The notes beneath the pieces were generated by a model. It saw nothing but the letters and a program-made list of their open reading frames with translations. It did not search any database and was not told the origin of the DNA. From the NCBI GenBank assembly GCA_028289195.1, contig JANQQR010000001.1, positions 1-64,000 on the forward strand: a stretch of 64,000 nt of DNA, written 5' to 3'. The DNA is from Phycisphaerales bacterium. Lineage in GTDB: Bacteria; Planctomycetota; Phycisphaerae; Phycisphaerales; UBA1924. A program made the translations under genes and the position numbers. Below are positions 44,200-51,874 of the stretch, piece by piece. Position 1 is the stretch's first letter; each line of letters starts with the position of its first letter.

Positions 44200-46521
44200 T
44201 TGACCGCCGCCAGCCTTTCCATCTTGCTCATCACCGCGGCCCTCGCCCCCGCGCTCTGCAGGCTCTCGCGCCGCGTCGGGAGCCTCGTCGTGGCGGCGGT
44301 GCCGCTCGCACTCGGGGGCTGGTTCATGGCGGTCGCCGGCGACGCTCTCTCCGGCTCCGGCTTTGCCGAGACCTGGACCTGGCTCCCGGAACTCGGCATC
44401 GACCTCGCGTTCAGGGTCGACGGTCTGGCCATCACGTTCGCGCTGCTGATCTGCCTGATCGGTTCGGGCGTGCTGCTGTACGCCTCGTCGTACCTCTCGG
44501 ACAACCCGCGGCTCGGCTCGTTCATGGGTGTGCTGACGGCGTTCATGGCGGCGATGCTCGGACTCGTTCTCGCGGACAACCTGCTCCTGCTCTTCGTCTT
44601 CTGGGAGCTCACCAGCATCACGTCGTTCCTGCTCATCGGGTTCGACCACGAGCGCGAGCGCGCGAGGTGGGCGTCGGTGCAGGCCTTGCTGACGACGGGC
44701 CTCGGCGGCCTGGCGCTGCTGGCGGGGCTGATCATGCTCGGCCTGGCGGGCGGCACATGGACGATCTCTGAACTGGACGCCGCGCGCGTCCTGGAGTCGG
44801 ATCTCTACACGCCGATCGCGGTGCTCGTGCTGCTCGGAGCGTTCACGAAGAGCGCGATCTTCCCGTTCCACTACTGGCTCCCGAACGCGATGGAGGCGCC
44901 GTCGCCAGTGAGCGCTCTGCTGCACTCGGCGACGATGGTGAAGGCGGGCGTGTACCTCGTGGCCCGCCTAAACCCGACCATGGCCGGGCCGCTCGTGTGG
45001 GATGAATCGCTCGCGATTCTCGGCGGCGTCACGATGGTCCTCGGTGCGTTCCTGGCGACGCGTCAGGATCAGCTCAAGAGAATCCTCGCCTACTCCACCG
45101 TGAGTTCGCTGGGCACGCTCATGATGCTCCTGGGGCTGGGGGCCGCGAAGGCGGCGGCGACGTACCTGCTCGCCCACGCGATCTTCAAGGGCTGCCTCTT
45201 CCTCGTCGCGGGCTCGCTGACCAAAGCGACGGGAGAAAAGGACCCGGATCGGCTCGGCGGGCTCATGTCGCGAGATCCGGTCCTGGGCGGCGCCGCCATT
45301 TTCGCGGCGTTGTCGATGGCGGGCATGTTCCCGCTGATCGGATTCGTCGGCAAGGAACTCGTGATCAAGGCGGGCCTCAGCCATCCGGAGTGGGCGACAT
45401 TTGCGACCGTGGGTGTCGTCGTGGCCGGCGCCCTCACCGTCATGGCGGCGTTGCTCGTGGGCGTGCGCCCGTTCATGCTCGCGCCCGCGTCCGGTTCGGA
45501 TCTCGAGTGGCGCGCGGCGCCGGGCTGGCGTCAGCTCACGCTGCCCGTCGCGCTGGCGGCGGTGGGGATCGTCGCGGGCTTAGCGCCCGGGCTCTACGCC
45601 GAGCCGCTCGTGGGCGGGATGGTCGCTTCGATCACGCCCTCGTCGGTGCCGGCGGAGATCCGACTCCGATGGTTCGAGCTGCTGTGGCCACCGAGCACGG
45701 CGACGTTCCTGAGCGTCGCGGCGCTGGGAATCGGCACCGCGCTCTTCGCGTGGCGCCGTCTCTATCGTGTCGCGACCGGTCCGGTGGCGCGGCTCGAGAT
45801 CCTCGGTCCGGCCCGGGCGTACGACGGGGTGCTCGCCGGCGTGACGTGGATCGCCGCCCGGCAGACCAGGATCGTGCAGAACGGCAGCCTCCAGACCTAC
45901 GTCCGGGTCATGCTTCTGGTCGTCACGGTCGTCGTGGGGCTCGCGCTCTCGCGCAGCCTCGATCTCGATTTGCTGCCGGACGTGGCCGGGGACGCCACGG
46001 CCCTGGAGGGCATGCTGATCCTCGCGCTCTGCGGCGCCGCCCTGGCGGCCGTCATGCAGAAGACGGCGCTCGCGACGGTCGCGTGTCTCAGCGGCGTCGG
46101 GTTTGTCCTTGCGATCCTGTTCGCGATGTACGGAGCGCCCGATCTCGCGATGACGCAGTTCTCCGTCGAGACGCTCCTGCTGATCATTTTCGTGCTCGTT
46201 CTCTTCCACCTGCCGAAGTACAGCAACCTGACCAGCCGGGCGTTTCGCCTCCTGGATATCGGAGTGGCCGGCGTCTTCGGGATCACATTCGGCCTTTTCG
46301 TGGTGGCGGTGCTCGCCGGAGAGCCGACGTCTTCGGTCGCCGAGTTCCACGCGGAGAATGCCGTGCCGGGCGGGTTCGGTCGCAACATCGTCAACGTCAT
46401 CCTCGTCGACTTCCGCGCGATGGACACTCTCGGCGAGATCTTCGTCATCGGCGTGGCCGGGATCGGCGTCTACACGATGCTCCGACCGCGCGGGACCTGG
46501 AGAAAGGAGGCCGCGTCTTGA
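44200..46521 (+). CDS. mrpA: Na+/H+ antiporter subunit MrpA
   Basis: A 773-residue integral membrane protein, the largest subunit of the Mrp multi-subunit cation/proton antiporter. It has the proton-translocating NuoL-like core (LLFVFWELTSITSFLLIGFD; FPFHYWLPNAMEAPSPVSALLHSATMVKAGVYLVAR; AYSTVSSLGTLMMLLG) and, as usual for MrpA, a C-terminal extension with MbhD/MbhE-like parts (AMYGAPDLAMTQFSVETLLL; DTLGEIFVIGVAGIGVYTML). The Glu of FVFWELTS and the Lys of the ATMVKAG helix, both needed for transport in the family, are present. The TTG at 44200 is chosen for its GAGG box and for the start of the first helix. Confidence 0.97.
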   Translation: MTAASLSILLITAALAPALCRLSRRVGSLVVAAVPLALGGWFMAVAGDALSGSGFAETWTWLPELGIDLAFRVDGLAITFALLICLIGSGVLLYASSYLSDNPRLGSFMGVLTAFMAAMLGLVLADNLLLLFVFWELTSITSFLLIGFDHERERARWASVQALLTTGLGGLALLAGLIMLGLAGGTWTISELDAARVLESDLYTPIAVLVLLGAFTKSAIFPFHYWLPNAMEAPSPVSALLHSATMVKAGVYLVARLNPTMAGPLVWDESLAILGGVTMVLGAFLATRQDQLKRILAYSTVSSLGTLMMLLGLGAAKAAATYLLAHAIFKGCLFLVAGSLTKATGEKDPDRLGGLMSRDPVLGGAAIFAALSMAGMFPLIGFVGKELVIKAGLSHPEWATFATVGVVVAGALTVMAALLVGVRPFMLAPASGSDLEWRAAPGWRQLTLPVALAAVGIVAGLAPGLYAEPLVGGMVASITPSSVPAEIRLRWFELLWPPSTATFLSVAALGIGTALFAWRRLYRVATGPVARLEILGPARAYDGVLAGVTWIAARQTRIVQNGSLQTYVRVMLLVVTVVVGLALSRSLDLDLLPDVAGDATALEGMLILALCGAALAAVMQKTALATVACLSGVGFVLAILFAMYGAPDLAMTQFSVETLLLIIFVLVLFHLPKYSNLTSRAFRLLDIGVAGVFGITFGLFVVAVLAGEPTSSVAEFHAENAVPGGFGRNIVNVILVDFRAMDTLGEIFVIGVAGIGVYTMLRPRGTWRKEAAS

Positions 46522-46958
46522 ACTCCGTCATCTTCCGGTCGTCCACGCAGGTCCTGCTCCCGTTCATGCTCACGGTGTCGGTGGTCGTTCTGTTCCGTGG
46601 GCACAACGAGCCCGGCGGAGGCTTCGTTGGCGGCCTGCTCGCCGCGAGCGGTTTCGCGCTGCACGCAATGGCGTTCGGATACAGATCCGCACAGGACACC
46701 CTGAGGATTGACCCGCGCGTGCTCATCGGCGTCGGTCTGTTCATCGCGGCCGGGAGCGGGATCCCGTCGCTGCTGGTCGGTGAGGCGTACCTGCAGGGAC
46801 TTTGGATCACGCTGGAGCCGTACGGGTTCCCCGAGCCGCTCAAGGTCGGCACGCCGCTGGCCTTCGATGTCGGCGTGTATCTGTTGGTTCTGGGCGCGGC
46901 GTTCCTCATGGTCTGCACGCTGGAGGAGTATCGCCATGATGCTGATGATGGCAGTTAG
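46518..46958 (+). CDS. mrpB: Na+/H+ antiporter subunit MrpB
   Basis: A 146-residue membrane protein with the MrpB signature FRGHNEPGGGFVGGLLAASGF and four membrane spans. The start is a TTG at 46518 overlapping the mrpA TGA, with AAAGGAGG at 46503-46510 directly upstream; no ATG or GTG is near. Confidence 0.95.
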   Translation: MNSVIFRSSTQVLLPFMLTVSVVVLFRGHNEPGGGFVGGLLAASGFALHAMAFGYRSAQDTLRIDPRVLIGVGLFIAAGSGIPSLLVGEAYLQGLWITLEPYGFPEPLKVGTPLAFDVGVYLLVLGAAFLMVCTLEEYRHDADDGS

Positions 46959-47283
46959 CGTCGGGCTGCTGTTCGCGACCGGCGCGTACATGCTGATGCG
47001 GCGCAGCCTGGTCAAGCTCGTCGTTGGCCTCGTGCTGCTCGGTCAGGCCGCGAACCTGCTGATCTATGTCGCCTCACGCCCCCTCCGGGGGCGCCCGCCG
47101 CTGGTGGAGCCGGGGGCCTCGTTGCCCCCCGATCCCCACAGCGACCCGCTGGCGTCCGCGCTGGTGCTCACGGCGATCGTGATCAGCTTCGGCATCGCGT
47201 CGTACACGATCGTTCTCATCAAGCGCGCGTACGAAGATGTCGGCACCGCTGACCTGAAGGAGTTCACCACGACGGACTGCTGA
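46936..47283 (+). CDS. mrpC: Na+/H+ antiporter subunit MrpC
   Basis: A 115-residue NuoK-like subunit with three membrane spans (GLLFATGAYMLMRRSLVKLV; VLLGQAANLLIYVASR; DPLASALVLTAIVISFGIAS), the last matching the DPLPQALVLTAIVI motif of the family. The ATG at 46936 lies inside the end of mrpB (23-base overlap) with GGAGGAG before it. Confidence 0.96.
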   Translation: MMLMMAVSVGLLFATGAYMLMRRSLVKLVVGLVLLGQAANLLIYVASRPLRGRPPLVEPGASLPPDPHSDPLASALVLTAIVISFGIASYTIVLIKRAYEDVGTADLKEFTTTDC

Positions 47284-47284
47284 G

Positions 47285-48853
47285 ATGCTCGTGACGCTGC
47301 CCATCCTGGTCCCGCTCCTGGCGTGCGCCGCGTGCCTCGCGCTCTGGGGGCGCGTCCGCGCACAGCAGGTCGTTGCGGTCGCGACGGCGGCTCTCATGGT
47401 GGTCGTCGGAGTGACGCTGCTCCACGCCGTGCTGACCCAGGGGATCCAGGCCGCAGCGCTTGGCGGCTGGGCCGCGCCCTACGGCGTCGCCCTCGTTGCG
47501 GACCCGCTCGGTGCCGTGATGGTGCTGCTGACCGCGATCGTCGGACTCGCGGTGGCGGTCTTCTCGATCGGAGGCACGACCGAAGCACGATGGGCCAACG
47601 GCCACGCCGCGCTCATGCTCGCGATGCTCGGCGCGATCTCCGGCGCGTTCGTGAGCGGCGATCTGTTCAACATTTATGTGTGGTTCGAGCTGATGCTCCT
47701 GTCCTCGTTCGTGCTGCTGACACTGGGGGGCGAGCGGGCGCAGCTCGAGGGCGCGATCAAGTACGTGACCCTCAACCTGCTTTCCTCGATGGTGTTCCTC
47801 GCCGGCGTTGGGCTCGTCTACGCCTCGACGGGAACGCTCAATCTTGCGGACCTCGCCATCCGGCTCGACGCGATGGACGACGCGCAGCGTGCCACGGCGC
47901 TCGGCGCGCCGCTCCTGGTCGCCTTCGCCATCAAGGCCGCGGCCTTCCCGCTCTACTTCTGGCTGCCCGCCTCCTACCACACGCCCCCGCCCGTGGTGAG
48001 CGCGCTCTTCGCCGGCCTGCTCACGAAGGTCGGTGTCTACACGCTCATCCGCGTGACCACGCTCGTATTCGATCAGGAGCGTGCGCTGCTCGCCGACGCG
48101 GTGCTCCTCACCGCGGGGCTCACCATGGTCAGCGGTGTGCTCGGCGCGATGTCGCAGAACGACATCCGCCGAATCCTCTCGTTCCATATCGTCAGCCAGA
48201 TCGGCTACATGCTCATGGGGCTCGGCATCGCGCTGCACGCCATGCCACCGGGCGATCCCGCGGTGCTCCCCGAGACCGCGGTGCTGGCCCTGAGCGGCGC
48301 AGTGTTCTACATCATCCACCACATCGTCGTGAAGACGAACCTCTTCCTGATAGCGGGGGCCATCCAGGCCGAGCGCGGGACAGGCGACCTCGAACGCCTC
48401 GGCGGCATGGCGCGCACGCACCCGGTGCTCGCGGGACTGTTCCTGTTCTCGGCGCTCTCCCTGGCGGGGATCCCGATCCTCTCGGGCTTCTGGGCCAAGG
48501 TCATCCTCGTTCGCGCCGGGCTCGAAGAGGGGACGTACCTCATCGTCGGCGTCTCGCTCGCCGTAAGCCTGCTGACGCTCTTTTCCATGATGAAGATCTG
48601 GACCCGGGCGTTCTGGGGCGAGCCCGCAGAGCCGCGCGCCACGCCGAGCGCCGGCGCGTGGGCGAGACTTGTGCCGATCTGGTTCCTGGCATCCATCACG
48701 CTGGCGATCGCGCTCGGGGCGCCCTGGGTGTACGAGTTTGCGACAAGTGCCGCGCAGGCCGCGCTCTTGCCCGACGCCTACATCGAGACGGTGCTGCCGG
48801 GTCCGGAGGTTGGTGTGCAGCCCGCGACGCCGGAGACAGGGGGCCGCCCGTGA
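47285..48853 (+). CDS. mrpD: Na+/H+ antiporter subunit MrpD
   Basis: A 522-residue NuoM/N-like membrane subunit with about 14 spans. Family motifs include NIYVWFELMLLSSFVLL, AAAFPLYFWLPASYHTPPPV with SALFAGLLTKVGVYTLIR, and the ILSFHIVSQIGYMLMGLGIA helix. MrpA and MrpD are thought to carry the cation and proton channels. It starts one base after the mrpC stop codon and ends overlapping mrpE. Confidence 0.97.
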   Translation: MLVTLPILVPLLACAACLALWGRVRAQQVVAVATAALMVVVGVTLLHAVLTQGIQAAALGGWAAPYGVALVADPLGAVMVLLTAIVGLAVAVFSIGGTTEARWANGHAALMLAMLGAISGAFVSGDLFNIYVWFELMLLSSFVLLTLGGERAQLEGAIKYVTLNLLSSMVFLAGVGLVYASTGTLNLADLAIRLDAMDDAQRATALGAPLLVAFAIKAAAFPLYFWLPASYHTPPPVVSALFAGLLTKVGVYTLIRVTTLVFDQERALLADAVLLTAGLTMVSGVLGAMSQNDIRRILSFHIVSQIGYMLMGLGIALHAMPPGDPAVLPETAVLALSGAVFYIIHHIVVKTNLFLIAGAIQAERGTGDLERLGGMARTHPVLAGLFLFSALSLAGIPILSGFWAKVILVRAGLEEGTYLIVGVSLAVSLLTLFSMMKIWTRAFWGEPAEPRATPSAGAWARLVPIWFLASITLAIALGAPWVYEFATSAAQAALLPDAYIETVLPGPEVGVQPATPETGGRP

Positions 48854-49323
48854 CGCTGGGGATCAACCTACTGCTCGCGCTGCTCTGGGCGTCGGTCATC
48901 GGTCCCTTCTCGCCGGCGAACCTCGCGGTCGGTTTCGTCGTCGGGTACGGCGTGCTGCGCATCGCCGGCGGGCGCGGCGATGCGCCCCGCTACGTACGCC
49001 AGGTGCTGGCGACGCTCCGCCTCGCGGGCTTCACCGTGGTCGAACTCGTCGTCGCGAACATCCGTGTGGCACGCTACACGCTCTCGAGCCTCGGTTCGCT
49101 GCAGCCCGCGGTCCTCGAGGTCCCCCTCGAGGCCGATGTGACCGATGCCGAGGTGACGCTCCTTTCGATTCTGGTGACGCTCACGCCGGGCACGCTCACA
49201 CTGGACGTGATCGGCGACAACCAAGCGATGCTGATCCACTTCATGCACGTCGACGATGCCACCGAGGCCGTGGACGAGATCAAGCGGGGCTTCGAGCGGA
49301 GAATCCTGGAGGTGACCCGATGA
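48850..49323 (+). CDS. mrpE: Na+/H+ antiporter subunit MrpE
   Basis: A 157-residue subunit: two N-terminal membrane helices, then a cytoplasmic domain with the family phrases FTVVELVVANIRVA, LLSILVTLTPGTLTLDV and MLIHFMHVDD. The GTG at 48850 overlaps the mrpD TGA, giving GTGA coupling. Confidence 0.95.
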   Translation: MTLGINLLLALLWASVIGPFSPANLAVGFVVGYGVLRIAGGRGDAPRYVRQVLATLRLAGFTVVELVVANIRVARYTLSSLGSLQPAVLEVPLEADVTDAEVTLLSILVTLTPGTLTLDVIGDNQAMLIHFMHVDDATEAVDEIKRGFERRILEVTR

Positions 49324-49607
49324 TCCCGGCGCAGGGCGATCCGACCCATTGGCTGTTCTTGATCTCCGGCGCGGTGCTCGGCCTGGGGATCCTCGCTTCG
49401 TTCTGGCGCCTGGTCCGCGGCCCCTCACTCGCTGACCGCGTCGTTGCGCTCGATCTGATCGGCTACCTCATCATCGGGCTGATGGTCGTCCTCTCGATCG
49501 TCACGAACCGAGAGACCTTCCTCTTCGTCCCTGTCGTCGCGGCGCTGATCCTCTTCCTCGGTACCGCCGCGTTCGCGATTTATCTCGAGCGGAGGCGCCA
49601 GGGATGA
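49320..49607 (+). CDS. mrpF: Na+/H+ antiporter subunit MrpF
   Basis: A 95-residue protein with three membrane spans and the MrpF motif WRLVRGPSLADRVVALDLIG. The ATG at 49320 forms an ATGA overlap with the mrpE stop. Confidence 0.95.
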   Translation: MIPAQGDPTHWLFLISGAVLGLGILASFWRLVRGPSLADRVVALDLIGYLIIGLMVVLSIVTNRETFLFVPVVAALILFLGTAAFAIYLERRRQG

Positions 49608-49942
49608 GCGTCTGGGACTTCATCACCGTCACGCTCGTGCTGGTCGGCTCGTTCTTCGCGACGCTCGCCGGCGTGGGCATCATCCGCATGCCCGATCTCT
49701 ACACGCGCATGCAGTCCTCGACCAAGGCGGGCACGCTCGGCGTGGCATGCCTGGTCGCCGCGGCCGCGACGCACTTCAGGACCTCCGCCGTCGTGATCGA
49801 GGCGTCGCTGGTGATCCTCTTCCTGTTCGCGACGGCTCCGATCGCCTCGCACCTGATCGCCCGGGCCGCGTTCGTCGCGGGCACGCCGCTCTGGGAACGC
49901 ACCTCGCGGGACGAGGAGTCGGTCGTTTCGCCCGCGGAGTGA
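49604..49942 (+). CDS. mrpG: Na+/H+ antiporter subunit MrpG
   Basis: A 112-residue protein with three membrane spans and the MrpG motif GVGIIRMPDLYTRMQSSTKAG plus FLFATAPIASHLIARAA. It overlaps mrpF by an ATGA and closes the seven-gene operon, which is complete in the standard A-B-C-D-E-F-G order. Mrp antiporters export Na+ and sustain pH homeostasis, fitting a saline or alkaline habitat. Confidence 0.96.
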   Translation: MSVWDFITVTLVLVGSFFATLAGVGIIRMPDLYTRMQSSTKAGTLGVACLVAAAATHFRTSAVVIEASLVILFLFATAPIASHLIARAAFVAGTPLWERTSRDEESVVSPAE

Positions 49943-49987
49943 GCCGCGAGACTTGGTTGGAGGATTCCCCGCCAGCCGAGGCGTCAA

Positions 49988-50059
49988 AGCGGGTGACCGG
50001 AGTCGAACCGGCGACATTCAGCTTGGGAAGCTGACGTTCTACCACTGAACTACACCCGC
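49988..50059 (-). tRNA. tRNA-Gly (anticodon CCC)
   Basis: A complete cloverleaf on the minus strand: acceptor GCGGGTG/CACCCGC, D-arm GTTC-AGTGGTA-GAAC, anticodon arm TCAGC-TTCCCAA-GCTGA with anticodon CCC reading GGG, variable loop ATGTC, and T-arm GCCGG-TTCGACT-CCGGT. The discriminator base is T. The 3' CCA is not encoded and must be added. Length is 72 bases. It lies 45 bases from the end of mrpG, on the opposite strand. Confidence 0.95.
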
Positions 50060-50068
50060 AATGCCGCG

Positions 50069-50074
50069 ATTCTA
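50069..50074 (-). promoter_or_regulatory. -10 element of the tRNA-Gly gene
   Basis: TAGAAT on the minus strand, ending nine bases before the tRNA 5' end and followed by CGCG. A weak ATCAAC sits 16 bases further upstream at the -35 position. Confidence 0.55.
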
Positions 50075-50179
50075 TCACACCAGGCCGGCGGTTGATCGTT
50101 CGAGTTCCCTTCCGGAGGGACACCGGATCCGGTCTCCAGACGTCCCGGGCCGATTTCACCCCGCCGCCCGCCCCCGCCC

Positions 50180-50200
50180 GATGAGCATCTGATGCTCATC
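50180..50200 (+). repeat. Perfect inverted repeat over the carbamoyltransferase start codon
   Basis: GATGAGCAT (50180-50188), CTG, ATGCTCATC (50192-50200). The right arm begins with the gene's ATG. In RNA it would form a nine-base-pair hairpin holding the start codon; in DNA it is an 18-base symmetric site with a three-base centre. There is no Shine-Dalgarno nearby, only a C-rich stretch. Confidence 0.55.
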
Positions 50201-51841
50201 CTGGCCATCTACCCGGGCCACAACGCCGCGATCTGCCTGCTCCGCGACGGCGAGGTCCTGCTGAACGTCGAGCTCGAGCGCTTTACGCGCACCAAGCACG
50301 ACTACGGCTTCCGAAACGATTTCCTCGATGCCTGCCTCGCGAACGCCGGCGTCTCGATCGATCACGTCGACCTGCTGGCGGTCAATCGCTGGCTCGGCTC
50401 GCTGCCCTTCGGCAGGGAGGGGGCCTCGCTGCTGCCCTTCGACGCCCCGGACACCGGTGGCGTCGAGTCGGTCCCGTTCCGGGCCCGCCTGCGCGGACGC
50501 GAGATCGAAGCGATCGCCGTGAACCACCACCTCGCGCACGCGGCCAGCGCGTTCTTTACGTCGCCCTTCGACGAGGCGGCGATCTTCACGATCGACGGGG
50601 GCGGCGACGCAGAGAACGCCTCGTTCTCCAGGGGCATCGGGAACCGGATCGAGTCGTACGAGGCCGGGCAGCTGATCGATCTCGCGTCGTGGTGGAGCTC
50701 GCTGACCCTCAACAACTACCGGATGCCGCGGGTCCACGAGTGGGATCCGGGGTCGGGCGCAGGGAAGCTCATGGCGCTCGCGGCCTACAGCCGGGGCGAT
50801 CCGGCCATCCAGGAGCAACTCGACGCCGAGATGCACGCGTCGGTGCGCTCGCCCGGCGCGTTCACCGACGCGCACGCCGGGTTCGCGTTCAACGGGGACG
50901 AGGACGCCTCCGACACCCGTTCTGATCGCAGCCAGGCGCTGGCCCGAGCCATCCAGGACATCACCGAGCGCGAGATCACTCGGCTGTTCGGCGAGGCGTT
51001 CACGCGGCATCCCGCAGGAGATCTGTGCTACGCCGGTGGGCTCGCGTTGAACTGCATCGCCAACACGAGAGCGCTGCTCGACAGCCCGTTCGAGCGGCTG
51101 CACGTCCCGCCCTGCCCGAACGACACGGGGCTCGCGCTGGGGATGGCGCTCTACGCGTGGCACCACGTCCTGGGCAATCGGCGCCAGCCGGGCTTCTTCT
51201 CCCCGTACACCGGCTTCGCGTTCGACGAAACGGATCGGGATCGAGCCCTGCGCTCCAACGACGACGCTTACGCGTCGAGCGACGCGGATGCGGCCTCCGT
51301 TGCGGATCTCATCGCCCGGAACGAGGTCGTGTGCGTGTGCCGGGGCCGGAGCGAGTGCGGGCCGCGTGCGCTCGGCGGGCGCAGCATCCTGTGCAGCCCC
51401 GCGGCGCCCGGCATCCGCGATCAACTCAATGAGCGGGTCAAGCTCCGGGAGTGGTACCGGCCCTTCGCGCCGATCGTCCTCGCCGAGCACGCGGCAGAGG
51501 TCTTCGACGACTTCCTCGCCTGGTCGCCGTACATGACCACCAGCGCGACGATCAGCCCGCGCTGGCGGGAGCGCCTCGACGGCGTCAACCACGTCGACAA
51601 CACCACGCGCCCGCAGATCCTCGAGCGTGCCGCGAACCCATTCCTCCACGACGTCCTCACCCGTGTGCACGAGAAGACGGGGATCCCTGTCGTGCTCAAC
51701 ACGTCGTTCAATCGCAAGGAACCGATCGTGGAGTCGCCGTCCGATGCGCTGTCGACCTTCGCGCAGTTGCCAGTCGATCACCTTGTGCTCGGCGATCGCC
51801 TGCTGTCGAAGCGGAGCGCCCGGATGTCGGACGCGGCCTAG
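50192..51841 (+). CDS. Carbamoyltransferase, NodU/CmcH family
   Basis: A 549-residue O-carbamoyltransferase. The N-terminal ASKHA-type domain starts ILAIYPGHNAAICLLRDG and includes the metal and carbamoyl-adenylate site motif NHHLAHAASAFFTSPFDEA with IFTIDGGGD. The C-terminal YrdC-like domain shows GRSECGPRALGGRSILCSP and REWYRPFAPIV, then GIPVVLNTSFNRKEPIVESP, all diagnostic. Members transfer carbamoyl groups from carbamoyl phosphate with ATP to sugars or antibiotics. No other sugar or natural-product gene is adjacent, so the substrate is unknown. The ATG at 50192 is the only sensible start; an ATG at 50181 meets a stop in its own frame. It may be subject to the inverted repeat on its start. 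Confidence 0.93.
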   Translation: MLILAIYPGHNAAICLLRDGEVLLNVELERFTRTKHDYGFRNDFLDACLANAGVSIDHVDLLAVNRWLGSLPFGREGASLLPFDAPDTGGVESVPFRARLRGREIEAIAVNHHLAHAASAFFTSPFDEAAIFTIDGGGDAENASFSRGIGNRIESYEAGQLIDLASWWSSLTLNNYRMPRVHEWDPGSGAGKLMALAAYSRGDPAIQEQLDAEMHASVRSPGAFTDAHAGFAFNGDEDASDTRSDRSQALARAIQDITEREITRLFGEAFTRHPAGDLCYAGGLALNCIANTRALLDSPFERLHVPPCPNDTGLALGMALYAWHHVLGNRRQPGFFSPYTGFAFDETDRDRALRSNDDAYASSDADAASVADLIARNEVVCVCRGRSECGPRALGGRSILCSPAAPGIRDQLNERVKLREWYRPFAPIVLAEHAAEVFDDFLAWSPYMTTSATISPRWRERLDGVNHVDNTTRPQILERAANPFLHDVLTRVHEKTGIPVVLNTSFNRKEPIVESPSDALSTFAQLPVDHLVLGDRLLSKRSARMSDAA

Positions 51842-51874
51842 GCGGGCAGCCCGTAGAGTGGTGACGAGTCGATC

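Noticed and set aside
49776..50159. A 127-codon minus-strand frame containing the phrase SSVVERQLPKLNVAGSTPVTRF
   Set aside because: This phrase is the translation of the tRNA-Gly gene, a well-known false protein.
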